From positions 124,990,053 through 125,054,052 of the forward strand of contig OV884056.1 in the NCBI GenBank assembly GCA_930367215.1: a DNA stretch of 64,000 bases. Reading direction: 5' to 3'. The notes under the pieces were generated by a model. The model did no database searches. It worked only from the letters and a program-made list of their open reading frames with translations, and was not told the DNA's origin. Positions 10,990-22,015 of the stretch are shown piece after piece (the stretch's first letter is position 1; every line of letters starts with the position of its first letter). Made by a program: the position numbers and the translations under genes. The DNA comes from Pollenia angustigena. Lineage: Eukaryota > Arthropoda > Insecta > Diptera > Polleniidae.

Positions 10990-11848
10990 GCTAGGTAGGT
11001 AGGTAGAAAGGCTGGTGTGAAGTATCCTTTTCACCTTCACCCAGAGACCAATATGGTCCATTGTGACGCCTTATTTAGAAAAAGATAGAAATTAGGTGAA
11101 GTAAACAGCGAAAGCACAAGTGAGAAAAGATAGGTAGAAAAGAAGGTTTCGTACCAGACCCAGAGAGATCCTACTCAACCAAATTAGGCCTACGTGCGGC
11201 CAGCACCCAGTCTCTTCTCGCGCAGCCAGGCAATCCTCACTACGAATCCTATCAGATTCTCAAGTCCACAACCCGAGACATCCCCTAATTCGCCCAGGAA
11301 TCTACTGCCCAGCCACCTCAGCCTACTGTCCTGTAACCAGGGACAGTGGCACAGAATGTGGTCAACCGTCTCCAACTCCTCAGGGTCCTCCCACAACCTG
11401 CACATATCCGACAAGTTGGATTCCATCCTCACCGCCATCCTGCTTATCACACAGTGGCCCGTGATCATTCCTTTCATGGTCCTAACGCAGACCCTACTCC
11501 TGCCCAGCAGCGACCCCCAATCGGACTTTCTAACACCGGCCACAGCGTCCGCGATACTCGGCAGTCCGTTTGGTTCCCCCAGGCCCGATTGGTCGCGTCC
11601 AGAATCTACTCCCTGATTCTTTCAAAATAGAAGCCTATTAGAGGCCTAATCGCCTCCATACAGCTAGGATCCTCCATCTCTGAGCCCTGTCTCGCTAACT
11701 TATCAGCAACCTCATTGCCGCCTATGTCGCAGTGACCCGGCACCCAGCACATCCTAGGCAAATACTCCCCGAAGACTCCCTCCAGAGCCTTCCTACAATC
11801 ATCAACTAGCTTGGAGTTCACATAACAGCCCCTTACGGCCATAAGGTC
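10990..11848 (-). pseudogene. LOA-clade LINE, RNase H and C-terminal zinc-knuckle fragment
   Basis: Read on the minus strand, it has an RNase H end with CWVPGHCDIGGNEVADKLAR (around 11690-11760) and a downstream cysteine/histidine tail with CRLWEDPEELETVDHILCHC (around 11350-11410). Both match the copy at 34057-35061. The 3' UTR shares the phrase GAGACCAATATGGTCCATTG (near 11044) with the larger copy (near 33933), which marks the 3' end of the family. A frameshift separates the RNase H and knuckle pieces near 11590. Near 11848 the sequence switches abruptly to a plus-strand jockey RT, so the long minus frame that runs on to 11986 is chimeric. Confidence 0.85.
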
Positions 11849-12489
11849 GCTTGTATATGTTATATACACAGCGGATATGCCAACAAACCTGAGCACGCAT
11901 ACCTCTACATTTGCAGACGACACAGCATTTATTAGCGTTAGCCATGACCCAAAAGTCGCGTCGCAAAATCTACAGTACCACATCAATGAACTAGCGGCCT
12001 GGGGGGTTATTATGTAGTACGATTCGAAAGAAAAGATTTACGAATTCATACAAATTGTATTATGTAGTACGTTTTTCGAAAATTTATTTTCGAACGTTCG
12101 GAAATATATTATTTTCGCGGGATTTTTTTACCCCTTTTCGTAAATTAAAAATTAACCCTTTTACAATTGCAACTATGTAATACGAAAGCAAATGTCAGTT
12201 CATTTAAATTGTTCGTAAATTATTCGACAGTGGCTGTGCTTGCGAAAACGATAAAAAATTTTAAAATGTAAGTAAGAAAAATATAACTTTTTACAAAAAG
12301 TGTAAAATACAATTAAAAACATAAGATATCCTCTATATTTAGAACTGTGAGTGACTTGAAATCACAATTTATACCATGTGTTTGTTGTCACAACCCTTTG
12401 TTTTTAGTCTGAAAATTTTTATACATAGCAATTTTTTTAAATGCTTTAGGGAAAGCTCAAACAAAGCAATGCTTACAAAACCAAGACAG

Positions 12490-12740
12490 TATGAGGTGAT
12501 GGTTGATTTTATGGTTGCACATGCAGATTAAGCAATGGGCCACCTAAATGTTGCAAATGCTAAAAGCAAGTCGAATGATTTGTGGCAAAGACTGTCAAAG
12601 GATTAAGATGCGGTTGATCCACCGTATAGTGAATTGGAAAAAAGTGAGTTTTCATTTAATCGATTTTGTGTTAACTATTTTTACAAATGTGCTTTGTTAC
12701 TAGGTATGGGAAGACTATAAACAACACGTTAAAGTTAAAT
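12490..12740 (+). pseudogene. Myb/SANT-like DNA-binding protein relic of the Harbinger element
   Basis: Translated pieces read MVDFMVAHAD then a stop, followed by SKSNDLWQRLSKD, another stop, and DAVDPPYSELEK. A piece near 12711 (EDYKQHVKVK) continues it after what may be an intron. The Trp-x-x-Leu, Pro-Pro and Lys-rich helix order fits the Myb/SANT-like domain encoded next to Harbinger transposases, which binds the element ends and helps import the transposase. In-frame stops show it is dead. Confidence 0.5.
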
Positions 12741-12754
12741 GTCTGTTTTCGGTT

Positions 12755-12990
12755 GAACTATAAATGCTCATCGTTACTTGGCCTTATTACTTGAATGTGA
12801 GTGCCGTCTACTGCTCCAATTACTCCAAGTATTCCACATTAATTAAAAAAAAAATATATTTTCGCCTCCTTTTTTTCTTCAGTCATTTCAAAGATAATAT
12901 GCTTCGGGCAAAGATTTGGTTCGACTATTTCGCATACCTCAGATAAGCATATGGAAATTGATGGATGTGAAAGTCCCACAAGGCGATCTT
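12755..12990 (-). pseudogene. PIF/Harbinger DDE transposase relic
   Basis: The minus strand reads GILGVIGAVDGTHIQVIRP over about 12780-12836. This is the hallmark block of Harbinger transposases, in which the Asp of Gly-Ala-x-Asp-Gly-Thr-His is the first catalytic acidic residue. Farther along the minus strand a frame break is followed by non-matching sequence, and the other catalytic residues are not recognisable. Only a core piece survives. Confidence 0.7.
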
Positions 12991-14100
12991 GGCCAAACAT
13001 TTTAATGTGGCAGCTAATTTGTTCAAAGGTGCAATGACTGCCGATCCTTCAGGTGGCTCTAAATCGCATTTTCTTCAATTGTATATACATAAATGAATTT
13101 TTATTAAGCCGAAAGTTTTTCACGAAACTAAAAGTAGTACTTTTATAATTTAATTTCATAATTAAAAAAAAATCTTTCTTACGTACTATTAGCAAGGCTC
13201 ATAATCTCGGATGTATCTATTATTATTTTCTGTTGAACTCTTTCTGCAATTGCATCACTTTCTTTATCGCTATCTTCCAACAACAATGCAACATAATCCA
13301 TGTTCTTAAACCATTATTTGCTTATTAATAATTATTTGTTATTTTATTTTGTTTGTTTTTCAAAATAAAAGTTCTGTCAATATTGACAGGTACTGTCAAA
13401 TTTATTGTGTATAAATTTGGCAGCACTTTGTTTTTCCCTTTTTTAACAAATGCAAGACTGTGGTGCTTTCGAACGGATTAAAAAATACCATTTCATTTCC
13501 GATACGGAAATTTCTTTCGAAAGTATTTTCGTTTCGAATCGAATTACATAATAACCCCCCTGGCTAGAAAAATGGAGAATAAAGGTTAACCCGGCTAAAT
13601 GTGCTCACTTAACTTTCACGCTCAGAAGACAAACGTGGCCAGCTGTAAAACTTGTCTTTAGTCAACAAAATTCTCTTATACAAGTCCATCATAAAACCAT
13701 TATGGACATATGGCATCCAATTATGGTGTACTGCATGCGCAGTACAAAGACGACAGTCTAGAATATTACTAGAAATTGTCTGCGCCCCATGGTTAATACG
13801 TAATGATCTCAACGTCCCCACTATCCAGGAGGAAATAAAAAAATATTCAATTAGCTACATCGATAAACTAATGGCCCACCCTAACTACCTCGCTCGGGGT
13901 TTGATTTCAGTTCGAAGGACACCAGAGGCTAAAAAGAAACGATACTTTGAGCCTAACTAGAAGACGTTCTTAAAATTTGAATGCAGCAGTTAATGGTTAC
14001 ATTGGTAACAACTAATAAACAACAAGTAGAATTAAGATTTAAATACATATTGTAAATTTCGATAAGAAAGGTTCAATAATTAAAATAAAAAAACTAAATA

Positions 14101-14563
14101 ATCTGCCCCTACCTGTCCAGCTCTCCCTAGAAGGAACTATTACCTCCGGCAACCGCCCAAAATCCACCCTAGTGCCCACATTATCAGTGGATCCGGGTGG
14201 TCCCAGGCCAAAGCCGCAAGCCTCAATCTCACTCCGTGAGTGACCCTGCATGACATTCCCCATCAATCCTAGTTCCCTCAATTCCTGCGACTAGCCAATC
14301 TCAATGACTCCCACCAAACACAGCATCCATACGTAAGAATGGGTCTAACCACCGAAGTGTACAGCCATCCCACCACTGACAGCCGGAGTCCCCAGCTCCT
14401 ACCTATCGATGATCTGCAAGCATAGTAGGCATTAAGATTCCTTTTAAGTCTCTTCTGAGTTTTCCTTCCCCATGACAGCTTGCTGTCCAGAAAAACTCCC
14501 AGATACTTAGCACTATCAGATAGTCTAAGTACCGGTAGCCTAAAATCCTCCACCTTGTACCTT
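14101..14563 (-). pseudogene. LOA-clade LINE, RT tail (5' part of the split copy)
   Basis: Minus-strand frame 14568-14278 encodes the end of a LOA RT: SAKYLGVFLDSKLSWG, then GWLYTSVVRPILTYGC and VWWESL. This is the thumb region also present at 35104-35766. A frameshift near 14280 leads into the linker with RLPEVIVPSRESWTG. It continues on the far side of the jockey insertion as 10990-11848. It is truncated at 14563, where the hAT-bearing duplicate begins without overlap. Confidence 0.85.
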
Positions 14564-16240
14564 GTCACTTTTTACAGTTCTGTGTATTCTGTGACACTGG
14601 TCGCAATGCATACAAGTGCGAATCTAATACCTTTTTAAAAAACACAAAATTTCTTTTTCATTGTTGATTAAACCATGGATGTGGCAATAAAATTATATGT
14701 TTTACGTAAGTTACTTTGACGATGTTAGTCTTATAATGATAGTTTTGTCTTTTTATGTGAGCTTACCTAGTCAGTTGCCATTTCAATTTTTTTTTTTTTT
14801 AAAGACTTTTTATCAAGAAAACAATATTCCTTTAAAAAACTTAATAGGATTGGCAATAGACGACGCTAACGTCATGACTAGTAATGTTGGTATGTAAGCT
14901 TAAATCTTGCTTGACAATGCCAAAAATATTGAGATTCTTTGTGAAAAATTAAACATTTTTACCGCATAGTCCTAAAAGAATAACATAAATAAAAGAATTT
15001 CAGGGATACTGTTCTGTACCACCCCATAATATATTAAGTTTTTCTTATAGAATATATACTTTGGAGGAAGATATTGAAAGAATTATAGAAGATTGGTATG
15101 ATTTGATACTGTATTTTGAATCATGTTTTTATAAAGCCGAAAAACTTGCAGAAAGTATGTATTATTCACGAAAAGAATTATTTACTTAATCATCAGAAAA
15201 TATGGCTGAACTAAGAAAATTTTGCATGATCTCGTCGAAGCGAAAAATTTCTTATTCTAAATATATGTGTTGATTGGTTAAAGCAAAATGTTTCTTTTAG
15301 CTGAACGACTGTTAATCAAGGCCCTGCTGTTAATAAAAAAAGACATGCAAGCAAAAATCATTGTATGAAAGCATAGAATTTTGTGAAGTTACTTTAAAAG
15401 AGAATGGAGAAAAAACGACGTCGTAAAAGCCTTCATGTGAATTGGGTGTTTATTTAAGAAAATTTTACTAACTACGAACTAAATAAATTAAAATCAAGAA
15501 ACTATTTTGGATTTTCTTGTTTTAAAAAACGAAATTGATTACTTTAGAAAGTAAGTTGAATATGTTCGATGAATGAATAATTCTTGTTTATAAGCGTTAT
15601 TAAATTAATTTTTATATAACTTTTGGTTTGTTACTTTTTTGTTTTTATTATTAATTGCATATCAAAAAAAAAAAAAAAAAATGATAGCTTTATCCAATAA
15701 ATTATATATAAAATATGTACATATTGTCATATAAAATACAAAAGGGCCAATCATCATTTTAAAAAAAATTTCAGGAGAGATAAAAAAGAAATAAAAAGGC
15801 AACTATTGTGATTATAACAACGATTTTTTCTGGTTAATATGTTAACAAATTATGGATTAATGATACTATCCTAAAAAAACTATTTTTGTAATCACAATAG
15901 TTTGCTTTTATCAAGTTTTTTATCGCTGCTGAAAACTTTTTAAACATGATGATGTTCTTGTCGACATCGTAAGCCTGGCAGAATATTTTAAGAATTAAGT
16001 TGGTAACAAAGGTTTATGGTAGGCTTTTCAGACAATTTTGGTCAGAAAATTTTTTAAACGGCAATCCTGGTGGGTTTAAACAAGGTAAACTCATTTGGGA
16101 TTGTAGACATGCTGCTCTATAAAAATACCTGATTTGTCAAAATTGTCACCATATAAAACAAAAACACTTTTAACGAAAACATGTACAAATTGTTACTCTG
16201 TCCGCTAACGAGTCTACCTTGTGTAAATATACATTGATAT
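14564..16240 (+). repeat. Segmental duplicate, copy R (1.68 kb)
   Basis: Near-identical partner of 7705-9384. Its left edge coincides with the break in the LOA LINE, and its right edge coincides with the first base (CAGGG) of the large palindromic element. Sequence beyond the right edge does not match what follows copy L, so neither copy is a simple empty site for the palindrome. Confidence 0.9.
14787..15189 (+). pseudogene. hAT-like (DUF4371-type) transposase relic, copy R
   Basis: It carries the same two exon-like pieces as copy L. The first ends in LAIDDANVMTSNVGM near 14896 and the second spans about 15052-15189. Small changes from copy L, such as a G-to-T at the second exon edge, show independent decay after duplication. 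Confidence 0.6.
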
Positions 16241-16941
16241 CAGGGTTTCGAACAACTGCTAAAAGCAGTCAAAATTTGCATAAAATTTCATTTATTTTCA
16301 GCAACATGCTGGAAAAAAATGAACTGTATTCTATTTTCATCACACTCATACTTAAATCAGTTGAACTGTGTGCGCACAGTTACTGAAAAAACAGTAACAC
16401 AATTTACTTTTTTTTCAGCAGTCAAAAGAATCAGCAGCCGACTCACTCCATTTTTAACACACAGACTGCTGAACTGGCGACTGAAACACAGAAGCTGATG
16501 TGTTTACAGTTGACGTAAACATTTTTTTTTAGTTTACTAAACGACGTAGCTAGAAACTGGCAGTTCGACTGTATAGTCGCGTAACACAAACTGGCTGGTG
16601 ACTATATTGAGTTCTGTTCACTTAAAAATACATTTGTTTTGTTGTTGAAAAAGAAAAGAGAAATACAATTACATACGTACATATATATGTATGTATGTAT
16701 GTATTAATAGAATGAAGAAACTTATTTGTAATGTTTGGAATGTCAATTATAATACTTTTTATTTAAAAATATTTATTTGTGCTTTATATAGGTACATAGG
16801 AATTTAATAAAAAATTAAAAAAATTGCTTTTAAGATAAAATGAAAATAAGATTTTCTATAGAAAAAATAACAAACATACAAATTTTTTCTGTTAGTTTAA
16901 AATATTATAAGTTTCCACTAAAATTATTTATTAACTATTTT

Positions 16942-17030
16942 ATTTTTAAATCAAGCTCTAGGTCTTTTTAATATTAAATTATTTATTTTCGATAATAATA
17001 AAAAGACCTAGAGCTTGATTTAAAAATAAA
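16942..17030. repeat. Perfect hairpin within the left arm
   Basis: TCAAGCTCTAGGTCTTTTTA is followed about 25 bp later by its inverse TAAAAAGACCTAGAGCTTGA, with flanking AAAT/ATTT extensions (stem near 30 bp). The same hairpin recurs in the right arm near 20250-20342. Such a structure can stall replication, but no function is shown. Confidence 0.8.
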
Positions 17031-17723
17031 ACAGTTATTAAATTAAAAAAGGTCAAATAAAAGCTAAATATAAAATTATTTATAATAATCTAAGTTTTTT
17101 TTGTTTTGTTTATACATAGGTATTTTAATTATTATATACCTTTTTATATTTATTTATTTATTTACATATGTCTATAGAACATTGTCCCTTGCAGACTATT
17201 TAAAGAACTTAAATTAGTTAATTCAAAATAATATATACAATTTTTTAAGTATTATTTACAAGATTTAAATACTATTTACAAAATATTATTATAAAAATTA
17301 TATTTAAATGTGATTATTTCTCATATTATAAAAAAGAAAAGAATTATAGTTATGTTTTGATGAGCTAAATTCCATTATAAAATGATGCGACAATTTATTA
17401 ACCCAGCAAAAACTTTACTTACAATCCTACTTTTAATGACTTCAAGAATTCATTACTTTGTAGCTTTATTCGCCACTTTTTGGATTATTAGTTATATATT
17501 AAATAATAACCTTATTATTATATCTTAAATATACAGACAAATTTAAATTTTCATTATGACAATAAAAAGCTGGATAAAACTTAAAAAACTGAAGGTCTTA
17601 AAACAATTAAACAAACTGCTGGCTTGATTTTTTTAAATTTTTACGAAAATAGCTTAAAAACTTCCGTTTTATTTTCTTTTGAAAAACAGGCAGTGAACTT
17701 TAGTTTTGAAAATAATTAAAAAC

Positions 17724-18800
17724 AAGTTAGAGTGCTATATTCGGCTGTGCCGAATCTTTGATACCCTCCACCGACAGTTCGAATGTTTAAGGAGTTATAT
17801 TTCTATGATGTTATTATTATCTTAAACTGTGACGATTTGTTATTAATTATGGATTTAGGCGACTAAACTGTTTTCCGGTAGTAGGGTTTATATGGGGCCT
17901 AGGGTAAATTATGGACCGATCTTCACGAAATTTCACAGTCTTTTTCCCAGTTCTATAAAACTTTGATGTACCAAATTTTGTTATGATAGCATTATTTTTT
18001 ACCGATTTAGGCGTAATAAACTGTTTTCCGGGAGTAAGGTTTATATGGGGCCCAGGGTAAGTTATGGACCGATCTTCACGAAATAACACAATTTTATTTC
18101 TTGTCCACTAAAACTTTGATGTACCAAATTTTGTTATGATAGCATTATTTTTTACGTTTTTAGGCGTACTAAGTTGTTTTCCGGAAGTAGGTTTTATATG
18201 GGGCCTATGGTAAATTATGGACCGATCTTCACGAAACTTAACAGTTTAATTTCTAGTCCTATGTAACTGTGACTTGCCAATTTGTAATGATAGCATTCTT
18301 AGTTAGGATTTTAGGCTTAATATACTGTTTTCCGGGAGTAGGGCTTATATGGGGCCTAGGGTAAATTATTGACGGATCTTCACGAAATTTCACAGCGTGA
18401 TTTCCAGTTGAATAAAACGAATTGTTGCGAAATCTTATATCATTCTGTGCTTTTTTCCACCATTTATGTTAGTTTTTGTAATAAAATTATCAATTTTTTT
18501 AGGTGGTGGTTCCACATTTTGATTCATAGCTCAGATCCTATTGAACCGATTTTGCTGAATTTCAATCCCAGACTGCTTAGGATAACTACAAGCAATTTGA
18601 TTTCTTTTGAGTTTTTCGAAAGTGAGCGTGTTTTCAACAGACGGACAGACAGACGGACATGGCTAAATCGACTTAAAATTACTCAAGGACCCAGAAAATA
18701 TATACTTTATAGGGTCTGAGATGAATAGTACAAAAGTTTCACACGGAATGACAAACTGAATATACCCTCTTCACAACTAATTGTGGTGGAGGGTATAAAA
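17724..18800. mobile_element. DINE-1/helentron-like repeat with internal ~153-bp tandem units
   Basis: One end reads AGAGTGCTATATTCGGCTGT and holds a hairpin (ATTCGGC/GCCGAAT, about 17739-17755). The other end reads GTGGTGGAGGGTATAAAA. Four internal units start at TTTAGGCG-like phrases near 17852, 18005, 18160 and 18310, each containing GACCGATCTTCACGAAA. Near 18640 comes GACGGACATGGCTAAATCGA followed by ATATACTTTATAGGGTC, the conserved block of DINE-1/INE-1 repeats in flies. It shares its hairpin end with 32522-33578 in opposite orientation. Open frames in it are repeat by-products. Confidence 0.65.
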
Positions 18801-19480
18801 AAATATGTTCTTAATTCAATTTATATGCAGGTTCAAATATTTAAACTTGTTAACATGATTGTTTCATTTTTGGTTTTTCTTTATATTTTTGTGTTTTTCT
18901 TCATTTTAACTTTTACTTTTGAAGTTATTTTGCCTTACTTACGTTTATAAGACTGAATTTTTACGTTTTTATGTAATTTTCTTGTTCTATTTATGTTTTT
19001 TCCACTAATAAATATTAAAAAAAAATTTCAAGTGCATATTTTTTAAATATTTAGCCCAAATATTTATATTTTTAGGTAATTTTTTTGCTTATAAAACGCG
19101 ATGCATATGCGTTTATAAAACATAATATTTACATTGGCTAAAATTGCTTTTAACGTTCCCTGAAGGAATCTTCGTGTCCATAATAAATTTTTTATTCAAC
19201 TGCAACGTTCTAATTTTGTACTTAATAGTCCATTTATTAGAGCTTGAGCTCTATTTCCCAGCAAAAACTTTGCTTACAAAATAAGCAGAAAAATAATAAG
19301 AATTTGACGAGCCAACTACTTACTTTTCTACTAGAAAAAGTACTTATTTTTGTTCGAGATGTCCCAAAAGTAATCCTTTATAATTTAGCCTATTATAATC
19401 CAAAAAATAATAGGTTTTTTTTATACTTAAAATTTTTATAAAAATATATAGTTACACAAAGTCAATAAAGTAAAATTTTT
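18801..19480. other. Loop of the giant inverted repeat, AT-rich
   Basis: No gene is supported. The phrase CCCAGCAAAAACTTTGCTTA near 19258 echoes a phrase in the arms (17403 and its inverse near 19870), so some arm sequence was copied into the loop. Confidence 0.4.
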
Positions 19481-19654
19481 TTTATTTTTTTTTTAATTAT
19501 TTTTTTATTTTTATTTTTTTTAGTTATTTATTTTTTTATTTTTTCTTATTTTATTTTATTTTACTTTATTTTATTTTTTTCTGTCTCTGGCGGGATTCGA
19601 TCGCGCAACCTCGGTGCTGATAGACTAGCTCTCTACCAGCTAGTCTAGCGGGGC
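19481..19654 (-). repeat. tRNA-like head with A-rich tail (short SINE-like retroposon)
   Basis: On the minus strand, 19654-19584 begins GCCCCGCTAGACTAGCTGG, which has an A-box-like pattern. It continues to GCGATCGAATCCCGCC, a B-box match. The 3' side then runs straight into ~100 bp of A-rich sequence (T-rich on the plus strand). The acceptor ends do not pair, so this is not a functional tRNA gene. A tRNA-derived retroposon is the simplest reading. Confidence 0.5.
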
Positions 19655-21019
19655 AGTGTAGTTTTTGTATTAAAAAACTATGTTTTTTTTACTATAATGA
19701 CTATAATGACATTTTTATTGTCATAATGAAAATTTAAATTTGTCTGTATATTTAAGATATAATAATAAGGTTATTATTTAATATATAACTAATAATCCAA
19801 AAAGTGGCGAATAAAGCTACAAAGTAATGAATTCTTGAAGTCATTAAAAGTAGGATTGTAAGTAAAGTTTTTGCTGGGTTAATAAATTGTCGCATCATTT
19901 TATAATGGAATTTAGCTCATCAAAACATAACTATAATTCTTTTCTTTTTTATAATATGAGAAATAATCACATTTAAATATAATTTTTATAATAATATTTT
20001 GTAAATAGTATTTAAATCTTGTAAATAATACTTAAAAAATTGTATATATTATTTTGAATTAACTAATTTAAGTTCTTTAAATAGTCTGCAAGGGACAATG
20101 TTCTATAGACATATGTAAATAAATAAATAAATATAAAAAGGTATATAATAATTAAAATACCTATGTATAAACAAAACAAAAAAAACTTAGATTATTATAA
20201 ATAATTTTATATTTAGCTTTTATTTGACCTTTTTTAATTTAATAACTGTTTTATTTTTAAATCAAGCTCTAGGTCTTTTTATTATTATCGAAAATAAATA
20301 ATTTAATATTAAAAAGACCTAGAGCTTGATTTAAAAATAAAATAGTTAATAAATAATTTTAGTGGAAACTTATAATATTTTAAACTAACAGAAAAAATTT
20401 GTATGTTTGTTATTTTTTCTATAGAAAATCTTATTTTCATTTTATCTTAAAAGCAATTTTTTTAATTTTTTATTAAATTCCTATGTACCTATATAAAGCA
20501 CAAATAAATATTTTTAAATAAAAAGTATTATAATTGACATTCCAAACATTACAAATAAGTTTCTTCATTCTATTAATACATACATACATACATATATATG
20601 TACGTATGTAATTGTATTTCTCTTTTCTTTTTCAACAACAAAACAAATGTATTTTTAAGTGAACAGAACTCAATATAGTCACCAGCCAGTTTGTGTTACG
20701 CGACTATACAGTCGAACTGCCAGTTTCTAGCTACGTCGTTTAGTAAACTAAAAAAAAATGTTTACGTCAACTGTAAACACATCAGCTTCTGTGTTTCAGT
20801 CGCCAGTTCAGCAGTCTGTGTGTTAAAAATGGAGTGAGTCGGCTGCTGATTCTTTTGACTGCTGAAAAAAAAGTAAATTGTGTTACTGTTTTTTCAGTAA
20901 CTGTGCGCACACAGTTCAACTGATTTAAGTATGAGTGTGGATGAAAATTGATGTGTCGAACTATTTTCAGCATAGTTGCCTGTTAAAAAAAAAAACTGGC
21001 GACTGAATTTTAAACACTG

Positions 21020-21660
21020 GTATATATAACAATATTATTACAACAAACATTTTTCAACAATTAATTATGACTTACAATAAGAAAATCAATTTTTATTACA
21101 TTGAACAATAATTTGTTGTAGACAAGCATGAAAAACATTAAACATGAAAAATTAAATTAAACACAAATTTAAAAATTATATCACAGGTTTTTTGATATTG
21201 CAACACAGTAACTGGCACTAATGTTTTGTGTGTCTTCTTTTAAGTTCATCGTCTTTTCTATTTTCTGTTGTATTCTTAGCGTCTCTATTGTGAATCTTTT
21301 TAGCGCCAAAATACCCAAAAATTGTAAAAAAATTTTAATTGATATTAAATTAATAATTTCTTTATTTTAAAAATATAATACAAGTATATGTATGTATGTG
21401 AACATAGGTATGTACTAAAGTCTTTAAATAAATAAATTTTCACTTTGCTTAAGTACCTATGTACATATATTTATTTAATAACCTGCCCAGCCATAACAAC
21501 AGAAAACTAAAACAAGTTTGAATTTCCAAGGATTAGTACTGAAGCCCACAGCACTAAGGGTTCCAAATGTTGTAATAATGTTAATACATAAATACTGCCC
21601 AATTCGTGTTACGCTTTTTTGTGGGGCAAAACTAAAGGAAGGCCCTCAAATCGGTAAGTT
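21020..21660. other. AT-rich spacer before the AsnRS fragment
   Basis: No feature is supported. A GTAAGT at 21654 looks like a splice donor but lies at the edge of the recognisable AsnRS homology, and the sequence before it does not resemble the preceding part of that protein. Confidence 0.4.
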
Positions 21661-21662
21661 TT

Positions 21663-22015
21663 GTTGAACCCATTTTATTATATCTTTTCCCTAAAAATTT
21701 CATATCTTTCTATATGTCTTTATGTCCAGAAGACCGTGAACTTACCGAGAGTGTTGATGTTTTATTGCCATATTGCAGGTGAAATCGTCGGAGGTTCGAT
21801 GGATCTACGATAATGAGGAACTACTAATGGGTTATGAACGGGAAGGTATAGACCCTAAGCCTTACTATTGGAATACCGATCAACGCAACTATTGTGCTCA
21901 ACCTCACGGCGGTTATGGTTTGGACTTGGAACGTTTAATGTGCTGGTTGCTTAACCGGTATCATATTCGTGAGGTTTGTTTGTATCCACGTTTCTTGGAC
22001 AGATGCAGACCTTAA
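21663..22015 (+). pseudogene. AsnRS: Asparaginyl-tRNA synthetase, 3' coding fragment (pseudogene)
   Basis: The enzyme charges tRNA-Asn with asparagine in the cytoplasm and is a class IIb synthetase. Three frames in succession cover about the last 116 residues: [15 protein letters not shown] (first frame), GEIVGGSM (second frame, after a 1-nt gain near 21770), then the piece from about 21798 with [25 protein letters not shown] and [15 protein letters not shown] to TAA. The Arg of class II motif 3 is kept, but Gly-Leu-Gly-Leu-Glu-Arg has become Gly-Leu-Asp-Leu-Glu-Arg. Two frameshifts in a very conserved core mark it as dead. AATAAA follows at about 22023. It is the only host-gene sequence I recognise. 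No poly-A tail is seen, so a genomic duplicate is as likely as a retrocopy. Confidence 0.9.

Larger units (their letters stand above)
12003..13558. mobile_element. PIF/Harbinger-like transposon, 5-bp CCTGG flanks
   Basis: The ends are inverted GGGGTTATTATGTA repeats that stay similar for about 27 bp (CGATTCGAAA). CCTGG pentamers flank it exactly (11998-12002, 13559-13563). Joining the flanks restores the jockey frame (Ala-Ala-Trp-Leu-Glu-Lys-Trp), which confirms the insertion point. It holds two decayed genes, a Myb/SANT-like protein (+) and a DDE transposase (-), the usual pair in PIF/Harbinger elements. The standard target duplication for that superfamily is the trinucleotide TWA, so the 5-bp flank is unusual. 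Confidence 0.85.
11849..14100 (+). mobile_element. Jockey-type LINE fragment inserted into the LOA LINE
   Basis: The plus strand encodes a jockey-clade RT piece with TADMPTNLSTHTSTFADDTA (about 11862-11925, FADD catalytic motif). It continues across the Harbinger insertion (12003-13558) into WLEKWRIKVNPAKCAHLTF (13561-13617). After an internal deletion near 13645 the frame resumes with KPLWTYGIQLW (about 13690) and ends in a stop at 13958-13960. An A-rich tail (about 14080-14100) abuts LOA sequence. The 5' part is missing. The flanking LOA halves are collinear apart from roughly 200 bp lost at the junction, so I infer that this LINE landed in the LOA copy with a deletion. Confidence 0.75.
16241..21019. 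mobile_element. Giant inverted-repeat element (4.8 kb, ~1.3 kb arms)
   Basis: The left arm (16241-17568) is the inverse of the right arm (about 19711-21019) with near-complete identity for long stretches, for example around GTGTGCGCACAGTTACTG and ACGACGTAGCTAGAAAC. The ends are CAGGGTTT on the left and, inverted, CAGTGTTT on the right, so CAG...CTG as in hAT elements. The 8-bp flanks (ATTGATAT and GTATATAT) do not match well. The outermost ~60 bp of the arms are more diverged than the rest. The 2.1 kb loop is filled with other repeats (a DINE-1-like copy and a tRNA-like retroposon). No transposase is present. Confidence 0.85.

Noticed and set aside
21578..21727. GTAAGT...TGTCCAG as an intron of AsnRS
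   Set aside because: Bases 21663-21727 encode AsnRS-like residues (EPILL...SFYM) leading in frame into PEDRELTES, so they are exon sequence, not an intron.
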